This document shows positions 10,252 through 20,386 of a DNA stretch of 64,000 bases, in pieces. The translations under genes and the position numbers were made by a program. Below the pieces are notes generated by a model. The model made no database searches. It was not told the DNA's origin and saw only the letters and a list, made by a program, of their open reading frames with translations. The stretch comes from Pseudomonas chlororaphis subsp. aurantiaca. GTDB taxonomy: Bacteria; Pseudomonadota; Gammaproteobacteria; Pseudomonadales; Pseudomonadaceae. The DNA lies in the NCBI RefSeq assembly GCF_013466605.1, contig NZ_CP059162.1, positions 5,518,001-5,582,000 of the forward strand, in the 5' to 3' direction. Within the stretch, counting starts at the first letter, position 1; every line of letters begins with the position of its first letter.

Positions 10252-10593
10252 TCAGTGCGGCGCTTCGGCCGCATGGTTGAGCGAGTATTTCGGAATTTCG
10301 ACGGTCAGGTCTTCCTCGCCGACTATCGCCTGACAAGATAGACGCGATTGCGCCTCCAGCCCCCAGGCCTTGTCCAGCAGGTCCTCTTCCAGCTCGTCGG
10401 CCTCGTTCAGCGAGTCGAAACCCTCGCGAATGATGCAGTGGCAGGTAGTGCAGGCGCAGACGCCGCCGCAGGCGCTCTCGATCTCGATGTGGTTGTCATG
10501 CGCCACTTCGAGAATCGAGGTACCCGGTGCAGCCTCTACAACCAGGCCATCCGGGCAAAACACGGCGTGTGGCAGAAAAATGATCTGCGGCAT
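10252..10593 (-). CDS. fdx: Isc-type [2Fe-2S] ferredoxin
   Basis: Adrenodoxin-like ferredoxin of 113 residues that feeds electrons to IscS/IscU. The cluster cysteines are seen as CGGVCACTTC and a later Cys in LSCQA. It lies 3 bases after hscA and before iscX, in the standard isc order. Confidence 0.97.
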   Translation of the reverse strand: MPQIIFLPHAVFCPDGLVVEAAPGTSILEVAHDNHIEIESACGGVCACTTCHCIIREGFDSLNEADELEEDLLDKAWGLEAQSRLSCQAIVGEEDLTVEIPKYSLNHAAEAPH

Positions 10594-10596
10594 CAG

Positions 10597-12459
10597 TTAT
10601 TCCTCGATTTCATTCAGATTGCGCCCCGCCAGAGCGGCTTTCACCGTCGAGTCCAGGCGGCGGGCAGCAAAAGCATCGGTCACTTGCGACAGACGCTTGG
10701 TCTGCTGCTCGATGGCGTAACCATCGGTGCCACGCATCAATTCACTCAATTCCTGCATTTGCAGCTCGATGACCATGCGCTCTTCGGCATCCAGCAGGCG
10801 CTCGCCGTCTGCTTCCAGAGCGCCCTGCACCGCCTCGATCAGGCGCTGGGCATCGACCTGCTGCTCACGCAGCACGCGGGCGACCTTGTCGTCGCTGGCG
10901 TACTGGAAGGAATCCTTGAGCATCCTGGCGATTTCGCCGTCGGTCAGGCCGTAGGATGGCTTGACCTGGATGCTGGCTTCGACGCCCGAGCCCAGCTCGC
11001 GAGCGGACACGCTCAGCAGACCGTCGGCATCGACCTGGAAGGTCACGCGGATCTTCGCCGCGCCGGCGACCATGGCCGGAATGCCGCGCAGCTCGAAACG
11101 CGCCAGGGAGCGGCAGTCGCTGATCAGCTCGCGCTCGCCCTGCAACACATGAATCATCATGGCCGACTGGCCATCTTTATAAGTGGTGAAGTCCTGGGCA
11201 CGAGCGACCGGAATGGTGGTGTTGCGTGGAATCACCTTCTCCATCAGCCCGCCCATGGTTTCCAGCCCCAGGGACAGCGGAATCACATCAAGCAGCAGCA
11301 GTTCGCCACCATCACGCTTGTTGCCGGCCAGGGTATCGGCCTGGATCGCAGCACCAATGGCCACTACCTGGTCCGGGTCGATCTCGGTCAGCGGCTGGCG
11401 ACCGAACATTTCGGCGACGGCTTCGCGAACCCGCGGAACGCGGGTCGAACCGCCGACCATGACCACCGCCTGGACATCTTCCAGCTCGACATTGGAATCA
11501 CGCACGGCGCGACGGCAAGCCTTGAGGCTGCGCGCCACCATCGGCTCGATCAGGGCATCGAAGGCTTCGCGGGTCAGCGGCGCCGACCAGGCGCCATAGG
11601 TCACCTCGACCGATGCAGCATTGGTGAGCGCTTCCTTGGCGGCACAGGCGATTTGCAACAGGTTGCGCTGCTTGCCCGGATCGAGATCGGCGGACAGGCC
11701 GGCGCTCTCGATGATCCAGCCAGCGATCGCATGATCGAAATCGTCGCCGCCCAGGGCGCTGTCGCCACCAGTGGCCAACACTTCGAAGACGCCGCCGGTC
11801 AGGCGCAGAATGGAAATATCGAAGGTCCCGCCACCCAGGTCATAAATGGCCACCACACCTTCGGCATGCTGGTCCAGACCATAGGCCACGGCCGCCGCGG
11901 TCGGCTCGTTGAGCAGACGCAACACGTTGAGGCCGGCCAGTTTGGCCGCATCCTTGGTCGCTTGACGCTGCGCATCGTCGAAATAGGCCGGAACGGTGAT
12001 CACCGCTCCCACCAGCTCACCGCCCAGGGTCGACTCGGCGCGCTGGCGCAAGACCTTGAGGATGTCGGCGGAGACTTCCACCGGGCTTTTCGGGCCCTGG
12101 ATGGTGTCGATGAACGGCATGTGCGACTCGCCATCGACGAAGCGGTACGGCAGTTGCTCGCCCAATTGCTTGACGTCGGACAGACCACGACCCATCAAGC
12201 GCTTGACCGACAGCACAGTGTTCAGGGGATCGGCAGACGCCGCCAGCCTGGCGGACTCGCCCACCTCGACGTGGTCGGCGTGATAACGCACGGCAGACGG
12301 CAGGATGACCTGCCCGCTGGCGTCGGCCAGCGGTTCGGAAAGACCACTGCGCAAGGCAGCGACCAGCGAATTGGTAGTACCCAAGTCGATCCCCACAGCC
12401 AGGCGACGCTGGTGCGGTTGAGGACTTTGGCCGGGTTCGGCGATCTGCAGTAGGGCCAT
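10597..12459 (-). CDS. hscA: Fe-S protein assembly chaperone HscA
   Basis: Specialised Hsp70 of 620 residues that releases clusters from IscU. Nucleotide-binding motifs are present: [12 protein letters not shown] near residue 23, [11 protein letters not shown], and [13 protein letters not shown], followed by a substrate-binding domain. Its ATPase is stimulated by the adjacent HscB. It starts at the ATG at 12459 ([10 protein letters not shown]), 51 bases after hscB. Confidence 0.98.
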   Translation of the reverse strand: MALLQIAEPGQSPQPHQRRLAVGIDLGTTNSLVAALRSGLSEPLADASGQVILPSAVRYHADHVEVGESARLAASADPLNTVLSVKRLMGRGLSDVKQLGEQLPYRFVDGESHMPFIDTIQGPKSPVEVSADILKVLRQRAESTLGGELVGAVITVPAYFDDAQRQATKDAAKLAGLNVLRLLNEPTAAAVAYGLDQHAEGVVAIYDLGGGTFDISILRLTGGVFEVLATGGDSALGGDDFDHAIAGWIIESAGLSADLDPGKQRNLLQIACAAKEALTNAASVEVTYGAWSAPLTREAFDALIEPMVARSLKACRRAVRDSNVELEDVQAVVMVGGSTRVPRVREAVAEMFGRQPLTEIDPDQVVAIGAAIQADTLAGNKRDGGELLLLDVIPLSLGLETMGGLMEKVIPRNTTIPVARAQDFTTYKDGQSAMMIHVLQGERELISDCRSLARFELRGIPAMVAGAAKIRVTFQVDADGLLSVSARELGSGVEASIQVKPSYGLTDGEIARMLKDSFQYASDDKVARVLREQQVDAQRLIEAVQGALEADGERLLDAEERMVIELQMQELSELMRGTDGYAIEQQTKRLSQVTDAFAARRLDSTVKAALAGRNLNEIEE

Positions 12460-12510
12460 GTTTATCTGGACTTATCTGAATATCAGGCGTGCGACCGGAG
12501 CGGCACTGGG

Positions 12511-13032
12511 TTAATCGTCGAGGCGCTCTTCTAACTGGCGCACTTCGTAGGTGAGCTTGTCGAGGAACTGCATGCGCCGCATCAGGCGTTCAGCCTGTTC
12601 GCGTTGCGCGGCATCATCCCAACAGGCTGCGAAGCTTTCGTTCAATTCATCCTGGGCCGCTTTCAGGCGGCGCTTGAAGGCTGCAATACCAGCCAGGTCG
12701 GCCTCGTCCTGCAGATCCTCGAGCTCTTCGCGCCACTGCATCTGCTGCAGAAGGAACTCCGGATCGTGCACCGTGACCTCCAACGGCAACTCATGGCCGC
12801 CCATGGCGAGCAGGTATCGCGCGCGCTTGGGAGGACTCTTGAGGGTCTGGTAGGCCTCGTTGAGGCTGGCGGATTGCTCCAGCGCCAGCCGCTGCTCACG
12901 CTCGGAAGCGTCAGCGAAGCGGTCCGGATGAACGGCACGCGCCAACTCACGGTAGCGCGCGGCCAGCTGCTCGAGATCCAGGCGGAAGCTCGGTTGCAGC
13001 TCAAATAAAGCGAAATGACAAGGAGTACCCAC
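12511..13032 (-). CDS. hscB: J-domain co-chaperone HscB
   Basis: A 173-residue J-protein that hands IscU to HscA. The J domain shows the HPDRFA motif (His-Pro-Asp) near residue 34, and the C-terminal three-helix region binds IscU. I chose the GTG at 13032 ([14 protein letters not shown]), because TGAGG lies 6 bases upstream and the family begins here; an upstream extension to 13071 overlaps iscA. Confidence 0.95.
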   Translation of the reverse strand: MGTPCHFALFELQPSFRLDLEQLAARYRELARAVHPDRFADASEREQRLALEQSASLNEAYQTLKSPPKRARYLLAMGGHELPLEVTVHDPEFLLQQMQWREELEDLQDEADLAGIAAFKRRLKAAQDELNESFAACWDDAAQREQAERLMRRMQFLDKLTYEVRQLEERLDD

Positions 13033-13040
13033 GAGCCGCC

Positions 13041-13364
13041 TCAGATGTTGAAGCTTTCGCCGCAGCCACACTCACCGCGCACGTTGGGGTTGTTGAACTT
13101 GAAGCCTTCGTTCAACCCTTCCTTGACGAAGTCCAGTTCGGTGCCATCCAGGTAGGTCAGGCTTTTCGGATCAATGATCACTTTCTCGCCATGACTCTCG
13201 AACACCTGATCGTCTTCACCGATCTCGTCGACGAACTCCAGGACATAGGCAAGGCCGGAACAGCCCGTGGTGCGAACACCCAGACGAATCCCATCACCTT
13301 TGCCGCGCCCGTTGAGGGAGCGTCGCACGTGTTGAGCAGCCGCTTCTGTCATGCTGATAGCCAT
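13041..13364 (-). CDS. iscA: A-type Fe-S carrier IscA
   Basis: A 107-residue A-type carrier that passes clusters or iron to apoproteins. The three ligand cysteines are visible: one in TTGCSGLAY and two in the C-terminal CGCGESF. It lies between iscU and hscB, 8 bases before the hscB start. Confidence 0.98.
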   Translation of the reverse strand: MAISMTEAAAQHVRRSLNGRGKGDGIRLGVRTTGCSGLAYVLEFVDEIGEDDQVFESHGEKVIIDPKSLTYLDGTELDFVKEGLNEGFKFNNPNVRGECGCGESFNI

Positions 13365-13411
13365 CGTGACTCCTTACTTTTCGCTCAATCTGTGAAAGCT
13401 GATCCGCTAAA

Positions 13412-13798
13412 TCAGATCAGGCCTTTCTTCTGCTTGTAGTCGCGAACGGCGGCCTTGATGGCGTCTTCGGCGAGTACCGAGCAGTGGATTTTCACTGGCG
13501 GCAGGGCCAGCTCTTCAGCCAGCTGAGTGTTCTTGATGGTCTCTGCTTCATCCAGAGTCTTGCCCTTCATCCACTCGGTAGCCAGGGAGCTGGAGGCGAT
13601 AGCCGAACCGCAACCATAGGTCTTGAACTTGGCGTCTTCGATGATGCCCTGCTCGTTGACCTTGATCTGCAGGCGCATCACGTCGCCGCACGCCGGAGCG
13701 CCGACCATTCCGGTGCCGACATCAGGATCTTCCGCGTTCATCTTGCCGACGTTGCGCGGGTTCTCGTAGTGGTCGATGACCTTTTCGCTGTAAGCCAT
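13412..13798 (-). CDS. iscU: Fe-S cluster scaffold IscU
   Basis: Scaffold protein of 128 residues on which [2Fe-2S] clusters are built. Key residues are the Cys in GAPACGDVM, the Cys in KTYGCGSAIASSS, the LPPVK recognition motif for HscA (ALPPVKIHCS), and the Cys that follows it. It lies between iscS and iscA. Confidence 0.99.
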   Translation of the reverse strand: MAYSEKVIDHYENPRNVGKMNAEDPDVGTGMVGAPACGDVMRLQIKVNEQGIIEDAKFKTYGCGSAIASSSLATEWMKGKTLDEAETIKNTQLAEELALPPVKIHCSVLAEDAIKAAVRDYKQKKGLI

Positions 13799-13900
13799 GA
13801 TTCTTAATCCTCACTCATCAGGGCCGCTCTTGAGCCCCTGTAGTTACGCCTGCGTCAGTCGCCGCGTCGCTACAGGAGCTGTACCTGGCGGCTTCTATAT

Positions 13901-15115
13901 TTAGTGTGCCGCCCACTCGATCTTCGAGATATCGACGCCGTCTTTATACATGTCCCACAGCGGCGACAGAGCGCGCAGCTTGGTCACGGCCTCGCAGACT
14001 TTCTGCGCGGCATAATCGATTTCTTCTTCGGTGGTGAAGCGGCCGAAGGTGAAGCGGATCGAGCTGTGTGCCAGTTCGTCGTTGCGGCCCAGGGCTCGCA
14101 GCACATACGAAGGCTCCAGCGAAGCCGAGGTGCAGGCCGAGCCGGAGGAAACCGCCAGATCCTTGAGCGCCATGATCAGCGACTCGCCTTCGACGTAGTT
14201 GAAGCTCAGGTTCAGGTTGTGCGGTACACGAGCAGTCATGCTGCCGTTGATGTACAGCTCTTCCAGGTGCTCGACCTGCTTGTAGAAGCGGTCGCTCAAC
14301 GCCTTGATACGCAGGTTTTCGGCAGCCATGTCTTCCTTGGCTACGCGGAAGGCTTCGCCCATGCCAACGATCTGGTGGGTGGCCAGGGTGCCGGAACGCA
14401 TGCCGCGCTCGTGACCGCCGCCGTGCATGGTCGCTTCGAGGCGAACCCGCGGCTTGCGGCTGACGTACAGCGCGCCGATGCCTTTAGGACCGTAGGTCTT
14501 GTGGGCAGAGAAGGACATCAGGTCGACTTTCAGCGCCTGCAGGTCGATGTCGACCTTGCCGGTGGACTGAGCCGCGTCGACGTGGAACAGAATGCCTTTG
14601 GAACGAGTCAGTTCGCCAATGGCGGCGATGTCGTTGATGGTGCCGATTTCGTTGTTCACATGCATGATCGACACCAGGATGGTGTCGTCGCGCAGGGCGG
14701 CTTCGACCATGGCCGGCGTGATCAGGCCGTCTTCGCCTGGCTCGATGTAGGTGACTTCGAAGCCTTCACGCTCGAGCTGGCGCATGGTGTCCAGGACAGC
14801 CTTGTGCTCGATCTTCGAGGTGACCAGGTGCTTGCCCTTGGTGTGGTAGAAATGCGCGACACCCTTGATTGCCAGGTTGTCGGACTCGGTGGCACCGGAG
14901 GTCCAGACGATTTCACGCGGGTCGGCGTTGACCAGGTCAGCCACTTGGCGACGGGCATTTTCCACCGACTCTTCGGCTTTCCAGCCGAACACGTGGGAGC
15001 GGGACGCCGGGTTACCGAAGTTTCCGTCGACCAGCAGGCATTCACTCATCTTTTGCGCGACACGCGGATCAACCGGGGTGGTCGCTGAGTAATCAAGGTA
15101 AATCGGCAATTTCAT
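13901..15115 (-). CDS. iscS: Cysteine desulfurase IscS
   Basis: PLP enzyme of 404 residues that takes sulfur from cysteine for Fe-S clusters and tRNA thiolation. The PLP lysine is in [12 protein letters not shown], and the persulfide-carrying cysteine is in the [10 protein letters not shown] loop. It starts at the ATG at 15115 ([19 protein letters not shown]) and follows iscR. Confidence 0.99.
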   Translation of the reverse strand: MKLPIYLDYSATTPVDPRVAQKMSECLLVDGNFGNPASRSHVFGWKAEESVENARRQVADLVNADPREIVWTSGATESDNLAIKGVAHFYHTKGKHLVTSKIEHKAVLDTMRQLEREGFEVTYIEPGEDGLITPAMVEAALRDDTILVSIMHVNNEIGTINDIAAIGELTRSKGILFHVDAAQSTGKVDIDLQALKVDLMSFSAHKTYGPKGIGALYVSRKPRVRLEATMHGGGHERGMRSGTLATHQIVGMGEAFRVAKEDMAAENLRIKALSDRFYKQVEHLEELYINGSMTARVPHNLNLSFNYVEGESLIMALKDLAVSSGSACTSASLEPSYVLRALGRNDELAHSSIRFTFGRFTTEEEIDYAAQKVCEAVTKLRALSPLWDMYKDGVDISKIEWAAH

Positions 15116-15165
15116 GGACTCTCTCCTAAATCAGGCTGGCTGGCGTGCCGCTAGCTCTTTGGCTG

Positions 15166-15657
15166 TCATTCGACGGCGGACGCTTCAATCTTGTCCAGGT
15201 GCTGCGCCTTGCCATTACAGCGGCGCTGATCCTGACGCTGGGCTACTTCTTGCACCTCACGGCGAGTCACAAGGTCAGCCAAGCTGATACCGCTCAGAAA
15301 TTCGTGAATCTGCAGGCTCAGATCGCACCACAGGTGGTGGGTCAGACAGGTGTCGCCGGAATGGCAATCGCCCTGGCCCTGGCATTTGGTTGCATCGACC
15401 GACTCGTTCACCGCATCGATCACCTGGGCCACTTGAATGCCTTGCATGTCACGCGACAGCTGGTAGCCACCGCCCGGACCACGCACGCTGGACACCAGAT
15501 TGCTACGGCGCAACTTGGCGAAGAGCTGTTCGAGATAGGACAGGGAGATGCCTTGGCGCTCAGAGATATCGGCCAGGGACACCGGCCCATGTTGCGCGTG
15601 CAACGCCAGGTCAAGCATGGCTGTTACCGCGTATCGGCCTTTTGTAGTCAGTCGCAT
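15166..15657 (-). CDS. iscR: Fe-S cluster-sensing regulator IscR
   Basis: Rrf2-family repressor of 163 residues that binds a [2Fe-2S] cluster and represses the isc operon. It has an N-terminal winged helix ([18 protein letters not shown]) and the three ligand cysteines of [15 protein letters not shown] use the ATG at 15657 by family; a TTG at 15663 would add two residues. Two candidate IscR sites lie in its own promoter (15701-15750), fitting autoregulation. Confidence 0.98.
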   Translation of the reverse strand: MRLTTKGRYAVTAMLDLALHAQHGPVSLADISERQGISLSYLEQLFAKLRRSNLVSSVRGPGGGYQLSRDMQGIQVAQVIDAVNESVDATKCQGQGDCHSGDTCLTHHLWCDLSLQIHEFLSGISLADLVTRREVQEVAQRQDQRRCNGKAQHLDKIEASAVE

Positions 15658-15692
15658 GGACAAGTACCACGGAGTGTTTCGGGATGGGAGCG

Positions 15693-15721
15693 AGTATGCA
15701 ATTCCCGAGTAATTAAGTCAA
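15693..15721 (-). promoter_or_regulatory. Sigma-70-like promoter of the isc operon
   Basis: Read leftward, TTGACT (15716-15721) is followed after exactly 17 bases by CATACT (15693-15698), about 35 bases before the iscR start. The -35 box lies inside the IscR-like site at 15701-15725, so bound IscR would block polymerase. Confidence 0.7.
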
Positions 15722-15750
15722 CTATAAGACCTACTACTTTAGTCAGGTTT
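15701..15750 (-). promoter_or_regulatory. Two abutting type 1-like IscR operators
   Basis: Two 25-bp sites meet end to end, 15701-15725 and 15726-15750. The site nearer iscR matches my recollection of the E. coli type 1 consensus (ATASYYGACTRWWWYAGTCRRGTAT) at about 22 of 25 positions; the distal one keeps CTGACT and TAGT cores and is weaker. The arrangement parallels the multiple sites before E. coli iscR. Confidence 0.7.
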
Positions 15751-15938
15751 ACCCGCAAAAGAGCGCGCGAATCATAGCAAAGTCTGCAGGGTAATGGCAC
15801 GCCCTGGATTTGACGGGTGACTAATGGGTCGCCAGCGCCCTTTCGGACTCCGGACGAGCAAGCCCACCCTAGAAAAACGATAACGCTCTTCTACGGCAGC
15901 AAGCCTGCTCGCGATCAACGCCAAGGCGCCTCGGCGGC

Positions 15939-16715
15939 TCAGCCGACCTGACTGTCGCCCTTATCCTTGACGCCTGCGAAGTCCTCATCGCGCAGCGCCG
16001 GCAGATCCTTGGCGCAGTAGTTGCTACCCAGATCCTTCAAGGCCCCGCACATATCCTCCAGGCGCCCATCGACAGCCTGCAGGTGATCGAGCAACTGGCC
16101 AATGGCTCGCGCCACCGGGTCCGGCATGTCCTCGCTGACCCCGTAGGCGTCGAAACCGAGCTTCTCGGCCATGGCCTTGCGCTTGGCCTCCTGCTCGTCA
16201 TCGGACTTCACGATGATGCGCCCGGGAATGCCCACCACAGTAGCGCCCGCCGGCACCGCCTTGGTCACCACCGCATTGGAACCGACCTTGGCGCCCGCCC
16301 CCACGGTGAACGGACCCAGCACCTTGGCGCCCGCCCCCACCACCACACCATCTTCCAGGGTCGGGTGACGCTTGCCCTTGTTCCAGCTGGTACCGCCCAG
16401 GGTCACGCCCTGATAGAGGGTGACGTCGTCACCGATCTCGGCGGTTTCGCCAATGACGATGCCCATGCCGTGGTCGATAAAGAAACGGCGACCGACCTTG
16501 GCCCCCGGGTGAATCTCGATCCCGGTCAACCAACGCCCGAAGTTCGACACCAGGCGCGCCAGCCACTTCCAGCCCATGCCCCACAAGGCGCCGGACAGGC
16601 GATGAATCCAGATGGCGTGCATGCCCGGGTAGCAGGTCAGAACCTCGAACGCATTACGCGCCGCCGGGTCACGATGGAAAACACTCTGGATATCTTCACG
16701 CAAACGCTCAAACAT
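15939..16715 (-). CDS. cysE: Serine O-acetyltransferase CysE
   Basis: Cytosolic enzyme of about 258 residues making O-acetylserine for cysteine synthesis. It has a short alpha-helical N-terminus ([13 protein letters not shown]) and a left-handed beta-helix of hexapeptide repeats with the catalytic segment [18 protein letters not shown]. Three ATGs lie in a row at 16721, 16718 and 16715; GGAAG fits the third with spacing 7. It overlaps the trmJ stop by 8 bases. Being next to isc suggests coordinated cysteine supply for IscS. Confidence 0.95.
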   Translation of the reverse strand: MFERLREDIQSVFHRDPAARNAFEVLTCYPGMHAIWIHRLSGALWGMGWKWLARLVSNFGRWLTGIEIHPGAKVGRRFFIDHGMGIVIGETAEIGDDVTLYQGVTLGGTSWNKGKRHPTLEDGVVVGAGAKVLGPFTVGAGAKVGSNAVVTKAVPAGATVVGIPGRIIVKSDDEQEAKRKAMAEKLGFDAYGVSEDMPDPVARAIGQLLDHLQAVDGRLEDMCGALKDLGSNYCAKDLPALRDEDFAGVKDKGDSQVG

Positions 16716-17487
16716 CATCATTCTTCCGCTTAAGGAGCTCGCCACGGGCCGCTTTCTGGGTTTCCGTGAGGATGCCACGCAAAATATTCATTTCCGCCCG
16801 GCTCACCGAGCTGCGTCCGTACAACCGGCGCAGGCGCGCCATCAAGTGCCGTGGTTTTTCCGGATCGAGGAAGTCGATGGCCACCAGTGTCTGCTCCAGA
16901 TGCTCGTAGAACCGCTCCAGCTCGTCCATGGTCGCCAGCTCATCGCTGCGCGGCGACGCCACTTCATCCTTCTCGACCTTGCTCGGCTGTCCCTCGGCCA
17001 CCAACCAGGACATACGCACTTCATAGGCCAGCACCTGCACCGCCGTCGCCAGGTTCAGCGAGCTGAACTCCGGGTCCGAAGGGATATGCACGTGAAAATG
17101 ACATCGCTGCAGCTCGTCATTGGTCAGGCCGGAATCTTCACGACCGAATACCAAGGCAATTTCGGCGCCCCGCCCCGCCTCTTGCACCACCTTGACCCCG
17201 GACTCACGGGGATCGAGCAATGGCCAGGGAATACGCCGATCACGAGCACTGGTGCCAAACACCAGGGTGCAGCCAGCCAGGGCATCCTCCAGGGTGGCGA
17301 CGACCTGAGCGTTTTCAAGAATGTCGGTAGCGCCGGATGCGCGCGCATCGGCCTCATGGGACGGGAAAATCCGCGGCTCGACCAGTACCAGCCGCGACAG
17401 CCCCATGTTCTTCATGGCACGCGCAGCCCCACCGATGTTCCCGGGATGACTGGTATTGACCAGGACGACACGAATGTTCTGCAGCAA
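16708..17487 (-). CDS. trmJ: tRNA (cytidine/uridine-2'-O-)-methyltransferase TrmJ
   Basis: SPOUT-class enzyme that 2'-O-methylates position 32 of tRNAs. The N-terminal motif [21 protein letters not shown] and the knot region [16 protein letters not shown] are clear. No ATG fits the conserved N-terminus; TTG at 17487 (or the CTG after it) gives about 259 residues, the family length, but no strong ribosome site is visible. An earlier in-frame TTG at 17553 adds residues not conserved in the family. Confidence 0.92.
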   Translation of the reverse strand: MLQNIRVVLVNTSHPGNIGGAARAMKNMGLSRLVLVEPRIFPSHEADARASGATDILENAQVVATLEDALAGCTLVFGTSARDRRIPWPLLDPRESGVKVVQEAGRGAEIALVFGREDSGLTNDELQRCHFHVHIPSDPEFSSLNLATAVQVLAYEVRMSWLVAEGQPSKVEKDEVASPRSDELATMDELERFYEHLEQTLVAIDFLDPEKPRHLMARLRRLYGRSSVSRAEMNILRGILTETQKAARGELLKRKNDDV

Positions 17488-17678
17488 AGGAGGCGCTCTC
17501 GGACACGGGAAAGGGGAGCAAATCTTACAGAACCGCCAGCGCTCCCGCCTCAAAAATAACTGCTTCTGGCTGGCACCTTATAGAAGCCGGCCAACTCCAG
17601 ACGGACTGCCGCTCGTCAAAATGTCCGCGTTTTTATGGGCCCGAGCGACAGCCCGAGGCAAGCGGAGCGAATGTCGAC

Positions 17679-17707
17679 CTTCATCTGCAAAAGTTTTCTG
17701 CTAGAAT
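17679..17707 (+). promoter_or_regulatory. Possible sigma-70 promoter of suhB
   Basis: CTTCAT (17679-17684) and TAGAAT (17702-17707) are separated by 17 bases, 37 bases before the suhB start. The -10 is good and the -35 is fair. Confidence 0.45.
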
Positions 17708-17743
17708 GCTCGGCTTTCTTTAACAACCTTAGGTGACCTATCC

Positions 17744-18559
17744 ATGCAGCCAATGCTGAATATCGCGCTGCGCGCCGCCCGCAGCGCCAGTGAACTGATT
17801 TTCCGCTCCATCGAGCGCCTGGATACCATCAAGGTCGACGAAAAAGACGCCAAAGACTACGTATCCGAAGTTGATCGCGCTGCCGAGCAGAAGATCATCG
17901 ACGCATTGCGCAAGGCCTACCCGACTCACGGCATTCTCGGTGAAGAAACCGGTCTGCACGCTGGCAGCGGCGAAGGCGAAGACTACCTGTGGATCATCGA
18001 TCCACTGGACGGCACCACCAACTTCCTGCGCGGCATTCCTCATTTCGCTGTCAGCATCGCTTGTAAATACCGTGGTCGCCTGGAACACGCCGTGGTTCTG
18101 GACCCGGTACGCCAGGAAGAATTCACCGCCAGCCGTGGTCGCGGCGCACAACTGAACGGTCGTCGCCTGCGCGTCAGCGGCCGTACCAGCCTGGACGGCG
18201 CCCTGCTGGGCACCGGCTTCCCATTCCGTGACGACCAGATGGACAACCTCGACAACTACCTGGGCATGTTCCGCGCCCTGGTCGGCCAGACCGCCGGCAT
18301 CCGCCGCGCTGGCGCCGCCAGCCTGGACCTGGCCTACGTAGCTGCCGGTCGTTTCGACGCCTTCTGGGAGTCGGGCCTGTCCGAGTGGGACATGGCTGCA
18401 GGCGCCCTGCTGATCCAAGAAGCCGGCGGCCTGGTGAGCGACTTCACCGGCGGTCACGACTTCCTGGAAAAAGGCCACGTGGTTGCCGGCAACACCAAAT
18501 GCTTCAAGGCGGTCCTCACCGCCATCCAGCCGCACCTGCCGGCTTCGCTGAAACGCTAA
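17744..18559 (+). CDS. suhB: Inositol-1-monophosphatase family protein SuhB
   Basis: A 271-residue member of the Mg-dependent inositol monophosphatase family; SuhB also joins the rRNA antitermination complex, and in P. aeruginosa affects virulence switching. Metal-binding motifs are GEETG near residue 66 and DPLDGTTNF near residue 86, with a C-terminal WDMAAG segment. The ATG at 17744 has an AGGTGA ribosome site. It is transcribed away from trmJ and ends at a strong terminator. Confidence 0.96.
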   Translation: MQPMLNIALRAARSASELIFRSIERLDTIKVDEKDAKDYVSEVDRAAEQKIIDALRKAYPTHGILGEETGLHAGSGEGEDYLWIIDPLDGTTNFLRGIPHFAVSIACKYRGRLEHAVVLDPVRQEEFTASRGRGAQLNGRRLRVSGRTSLDGALLGTGFPFRDDQMDNLDNYLGMFRALVGQTAGIRRAGAASLDLAYVAAGRFDAFWESGLSEWDMAAGALLIQEAGGLVSDFTGGHDFLEKGHVVAGNTKCFKAVLTAIQPHLPASLKR

Positions 18560-18570
18560 GCACCAGCGAC

Positions 18571-18598
18571 AAAAAGCACCCCGCGGGGTGCTTTTTTT
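18571..18598 (+). terminator. Rho-independent terminator of suhB
   Basis: A perfect inverted repeat AAAAAGCACCCC/GGGGTGCTTTTT with a short CG-rich turn and a T run, 12 bases after the suhB stop. Confidence 0.9.
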
Positions 18599-18628
18599 AT
18601 GCCTGGGATTTATCGAAAAACCACTCCC

Positions 18629-18721
18629 CTTGCAGGAGCGAGGCTTGCCTGCGATCTGGGCGCTGCGCTGTATCAGCCTCATTCGGGGCTGAAGCTATCG
18701 CGGGCAAGCCTCGCTCCTACA
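18629..18721. repeat. Inverted pair of REP-type repeats (REPIN)
   Basis: GCAGGAGCGAGGCTTGCCTG at the left is mirrored by CGGGCAAGCCTCGCTCCTAC at the right, separated by about 50 bases. This is the usual layout of the REP doublets found between genes in the P. fluorescens complex. Confidence 0.8.
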
Positions 18722-18746
18722 GAAGAAGACCCAAGCCCCAGGCAAT

Positions 18747-18773
18747 AAAAAAGCACCCCGCAGGGTGCTTTTT
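18747..18773. terminator. Terminator downstream of the glycine-zipper gene
   Basis: AAAAAGCACCC/GGGTGCTTTTT hairpin with A and T tracts on both sides, 20 bases past the stop of the leftward gene at 18794. It resembles the suhB terminator closely. Confidence 0.85.
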
Positions 18774-18793
18774 CATGATTGACGCCGAAAGGC

Positions 18794-19342
18794 TTATTGC
18801 GCCGGCTGGTTCTGGCCCAGGATCAGCTGGCCTTCCTTGTTGACCGGAATCTGGCTGCCTGGATCACGATCCATACGCACCTGGCCTTGCTTGCCGTTCA
18901 GCTCGTACTTCACGTCATAACCCACGACCTTTTCACTGATGTCGTTGACCGTGTTGCAGCGAGTCTGAGTGGTGGTGTAGGTGTCACGCTCCTGCATGCC
19001 TTCCTGCACCTTGTTACCGGCGTAACCACCGCCGACCGCACCGGCGACCGTGGCGATCTTCTTGCCTGTACCGCCGCCGATCTGGTTACCCAGAAGGCCG
19101 CCGGCCAGTGCACCGACCACCGTACCGGCGATCTGATGTTGATCCTTCACCGGAGCCTGACGGGTCACGGTGACGTCCTTGCATACTTCACGCGGTGTTT
19201 TGATCTGTTGTTTGACCGGCTGAACTGCCAGCACCTGCGCATACTCAGGGCCACTATTGACCAGCTTGTAGGTGGCAACAGCCCCCCCAGCAGTCACAGC
19301 AACGGCACCTAATACCGCACCAACCAGCATCGACTTGTTCAC
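18794..19342 (-). CDS. Glycine-zipper 2TM domain envelope protein
   Basis: A 182-residue protein with an N-terminal hydrophobic signal or anchor (MLVGAVLGAVAVTAGGAVAT) and a Gly-rich double segment (IAGTVVGALAGGLLGNQIGGG then VAGAVGGGYAGNKVQEG) characteristic of the glycine-zipper 2TM/Rick-17kDa family. Such proteins sit in the envelope and are often stress related; the specific job is unknown. It has its own terminator and appears to be a single-gene unit. Confidence 0.8.
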   Translation of the reverse strand: MNKSMLVGAVLGAVAVTAGGAVATYKLVNSGPEYAQVLAVQPVKQQIKTPREVCKDVTVTRQAPVKDQHQIAGTVVGALAGGLLGNQIGGGTGKKIATVAGAVGGGYAGNKVQEGMQERDTYTTTQTRCNTVNDISEKVVGYDVKYELNGKQGQVRMDRDPGSQIPVNKEGQLILGQNQPAQ

Positions 19343-19404
19343 GTGAACCTCCTGACCATCACAAGCGGGACAAGCCCGCGCTTCTCCCAGCCTTGGAGCA
19401 TAAA

Positions 19405-19435
19405 AAAAGGCGCGAGTTCAATGCTCGCGCCTTTT
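19405..19435 (-). terminator. Terminator of the yajC-secD-secF operon
   Basis: AAAAGGCGCGAG/CTCGCGCCTTTT hairpin followed leftward by a T-rich stretch, 28 bases after the secF stop. Confidence 0.85.
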
Positions 19436-19462
19436 CGACTGCCTGCCAGGAAGCGGAAACCG

Positions 19463-20377
19463 TTATGGACGGTCGTCGACTTCCTTATCGGTATTGGCCG
19501 GAGGAATCAGGTCCTCGCTGCTCAGGTTCAGCCAGATGAGCACCACGTTGGCGATGTAGATCGACGAGTAGGTACCCGCCAGAACACCAACGAACAATGC
19601 GATGGAGAAGCCCCACAGGTTATCGCCACCGAAGAACAGCAGCGCCGCGATAGCCAGCAGGGTGGAGATCGAGGTCGCCATGGTGCGCAGCAGGGTCTGG
19701 GTGGTCGAGATATTGATGTTCTCGATCAGGCTGGCCTTGCGCAGCACGCGGAAGTTCTCACGCACCCGGTCGAAGACCACGATGGTGTCGTTGAGCGAGT
19801 AACCGATGATCGCCAGTACCGCCGCCAGCACTGTCAGGTCGAAGGTGATCTGGAAGAACGACAGGATACCCACGGTCACCACCACGTCATGGATCAGCGA
19901 GACGATGGCGCCGACCGCGAACTTCCACTGAAAGCGGAAGGCCAGGTAGATCAGGATGCCGCCCAGCGCCATCAGCATGCCGAGGCCGCCCTGGTCGCGC
20001 AGCTCTTCACCCACCTGCGGGCCGACGAACTCGACGCGCTTGACCTGCGCCGGGTTGTCGCCGCCAGTCTTCTGCAGCGCTTCCGCTACCTGATGGCCCA
20101 GTTGCGGGTCTTCACCCGGCATCCGCACCAGCAGGTCGATGGTGGCACCAAAGCTTTGCACGACCGCCTCGTGATAACCGGATTCGCTCAGTTGAGCGCG
20201 AACCTTCATCACATCCGCCGGACGCTCGTAGGTCAGCTCGATGAGCGTACCGCCGGTAAAGTCCAGACCGTAGTTCAACCCCTTGTGGAACCAGCTGAAC
20301 AGCGCCAGAACGGTCAGGAGCAAAGTGACGCCGAACGCAACGTTCCGGACGCCCATGAAGTTGATAGTACGTAACAT
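19463..20377 (-). CDS. secF: Protein translocase subunit SecF
   Basis: A 304-residue inner-membrane protein with six membrane segments that pairs with SecD to drive late protein export by the proton gradient. N-terminal INFMGVRNVAFG and the conserved GLDFTGGTLIEL (near residue 37) mark it, as does the GYSLNDTIVVFDRVREN motif. It lies 9 bases downstream of secD. Confidence 0.98.
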   Translation of the reverse strand: MLRTINFMGVRNVAFGVTLLLTVLALFSWFHKGLNYGLDFTGGTLIELTYERPADVMKVRAQLSESGYHEAVVQSFGATIDLLVRMPGEDPQLGHQVAEALQKTGGDNPAQVKRVEFVGPQVGEELRDQGGLGMLMALGGILIYLAFRFQWKFAVGAIVSLIHDVVVTVGILSFFQITFDLTVLAAVLAIIGYSLNDTIVVFDRVRENFRVLRKASLIENINISTTQTLLRTMATSISTLLAIAALLFFGGDNLWGFSIALFVGVLAGTYSSIYIANVVLIWLNLSSEDLIPPANTDKEVDDRP

Positions 20378-20386
20378 GGCAGCCCC

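Noticed and set aside
17738..18682. Long leftward frame opposite suhB
   Set aside because: Antisense to SuhB, whose motifs and ribosome site are clear. It is a codon-bias shadow.
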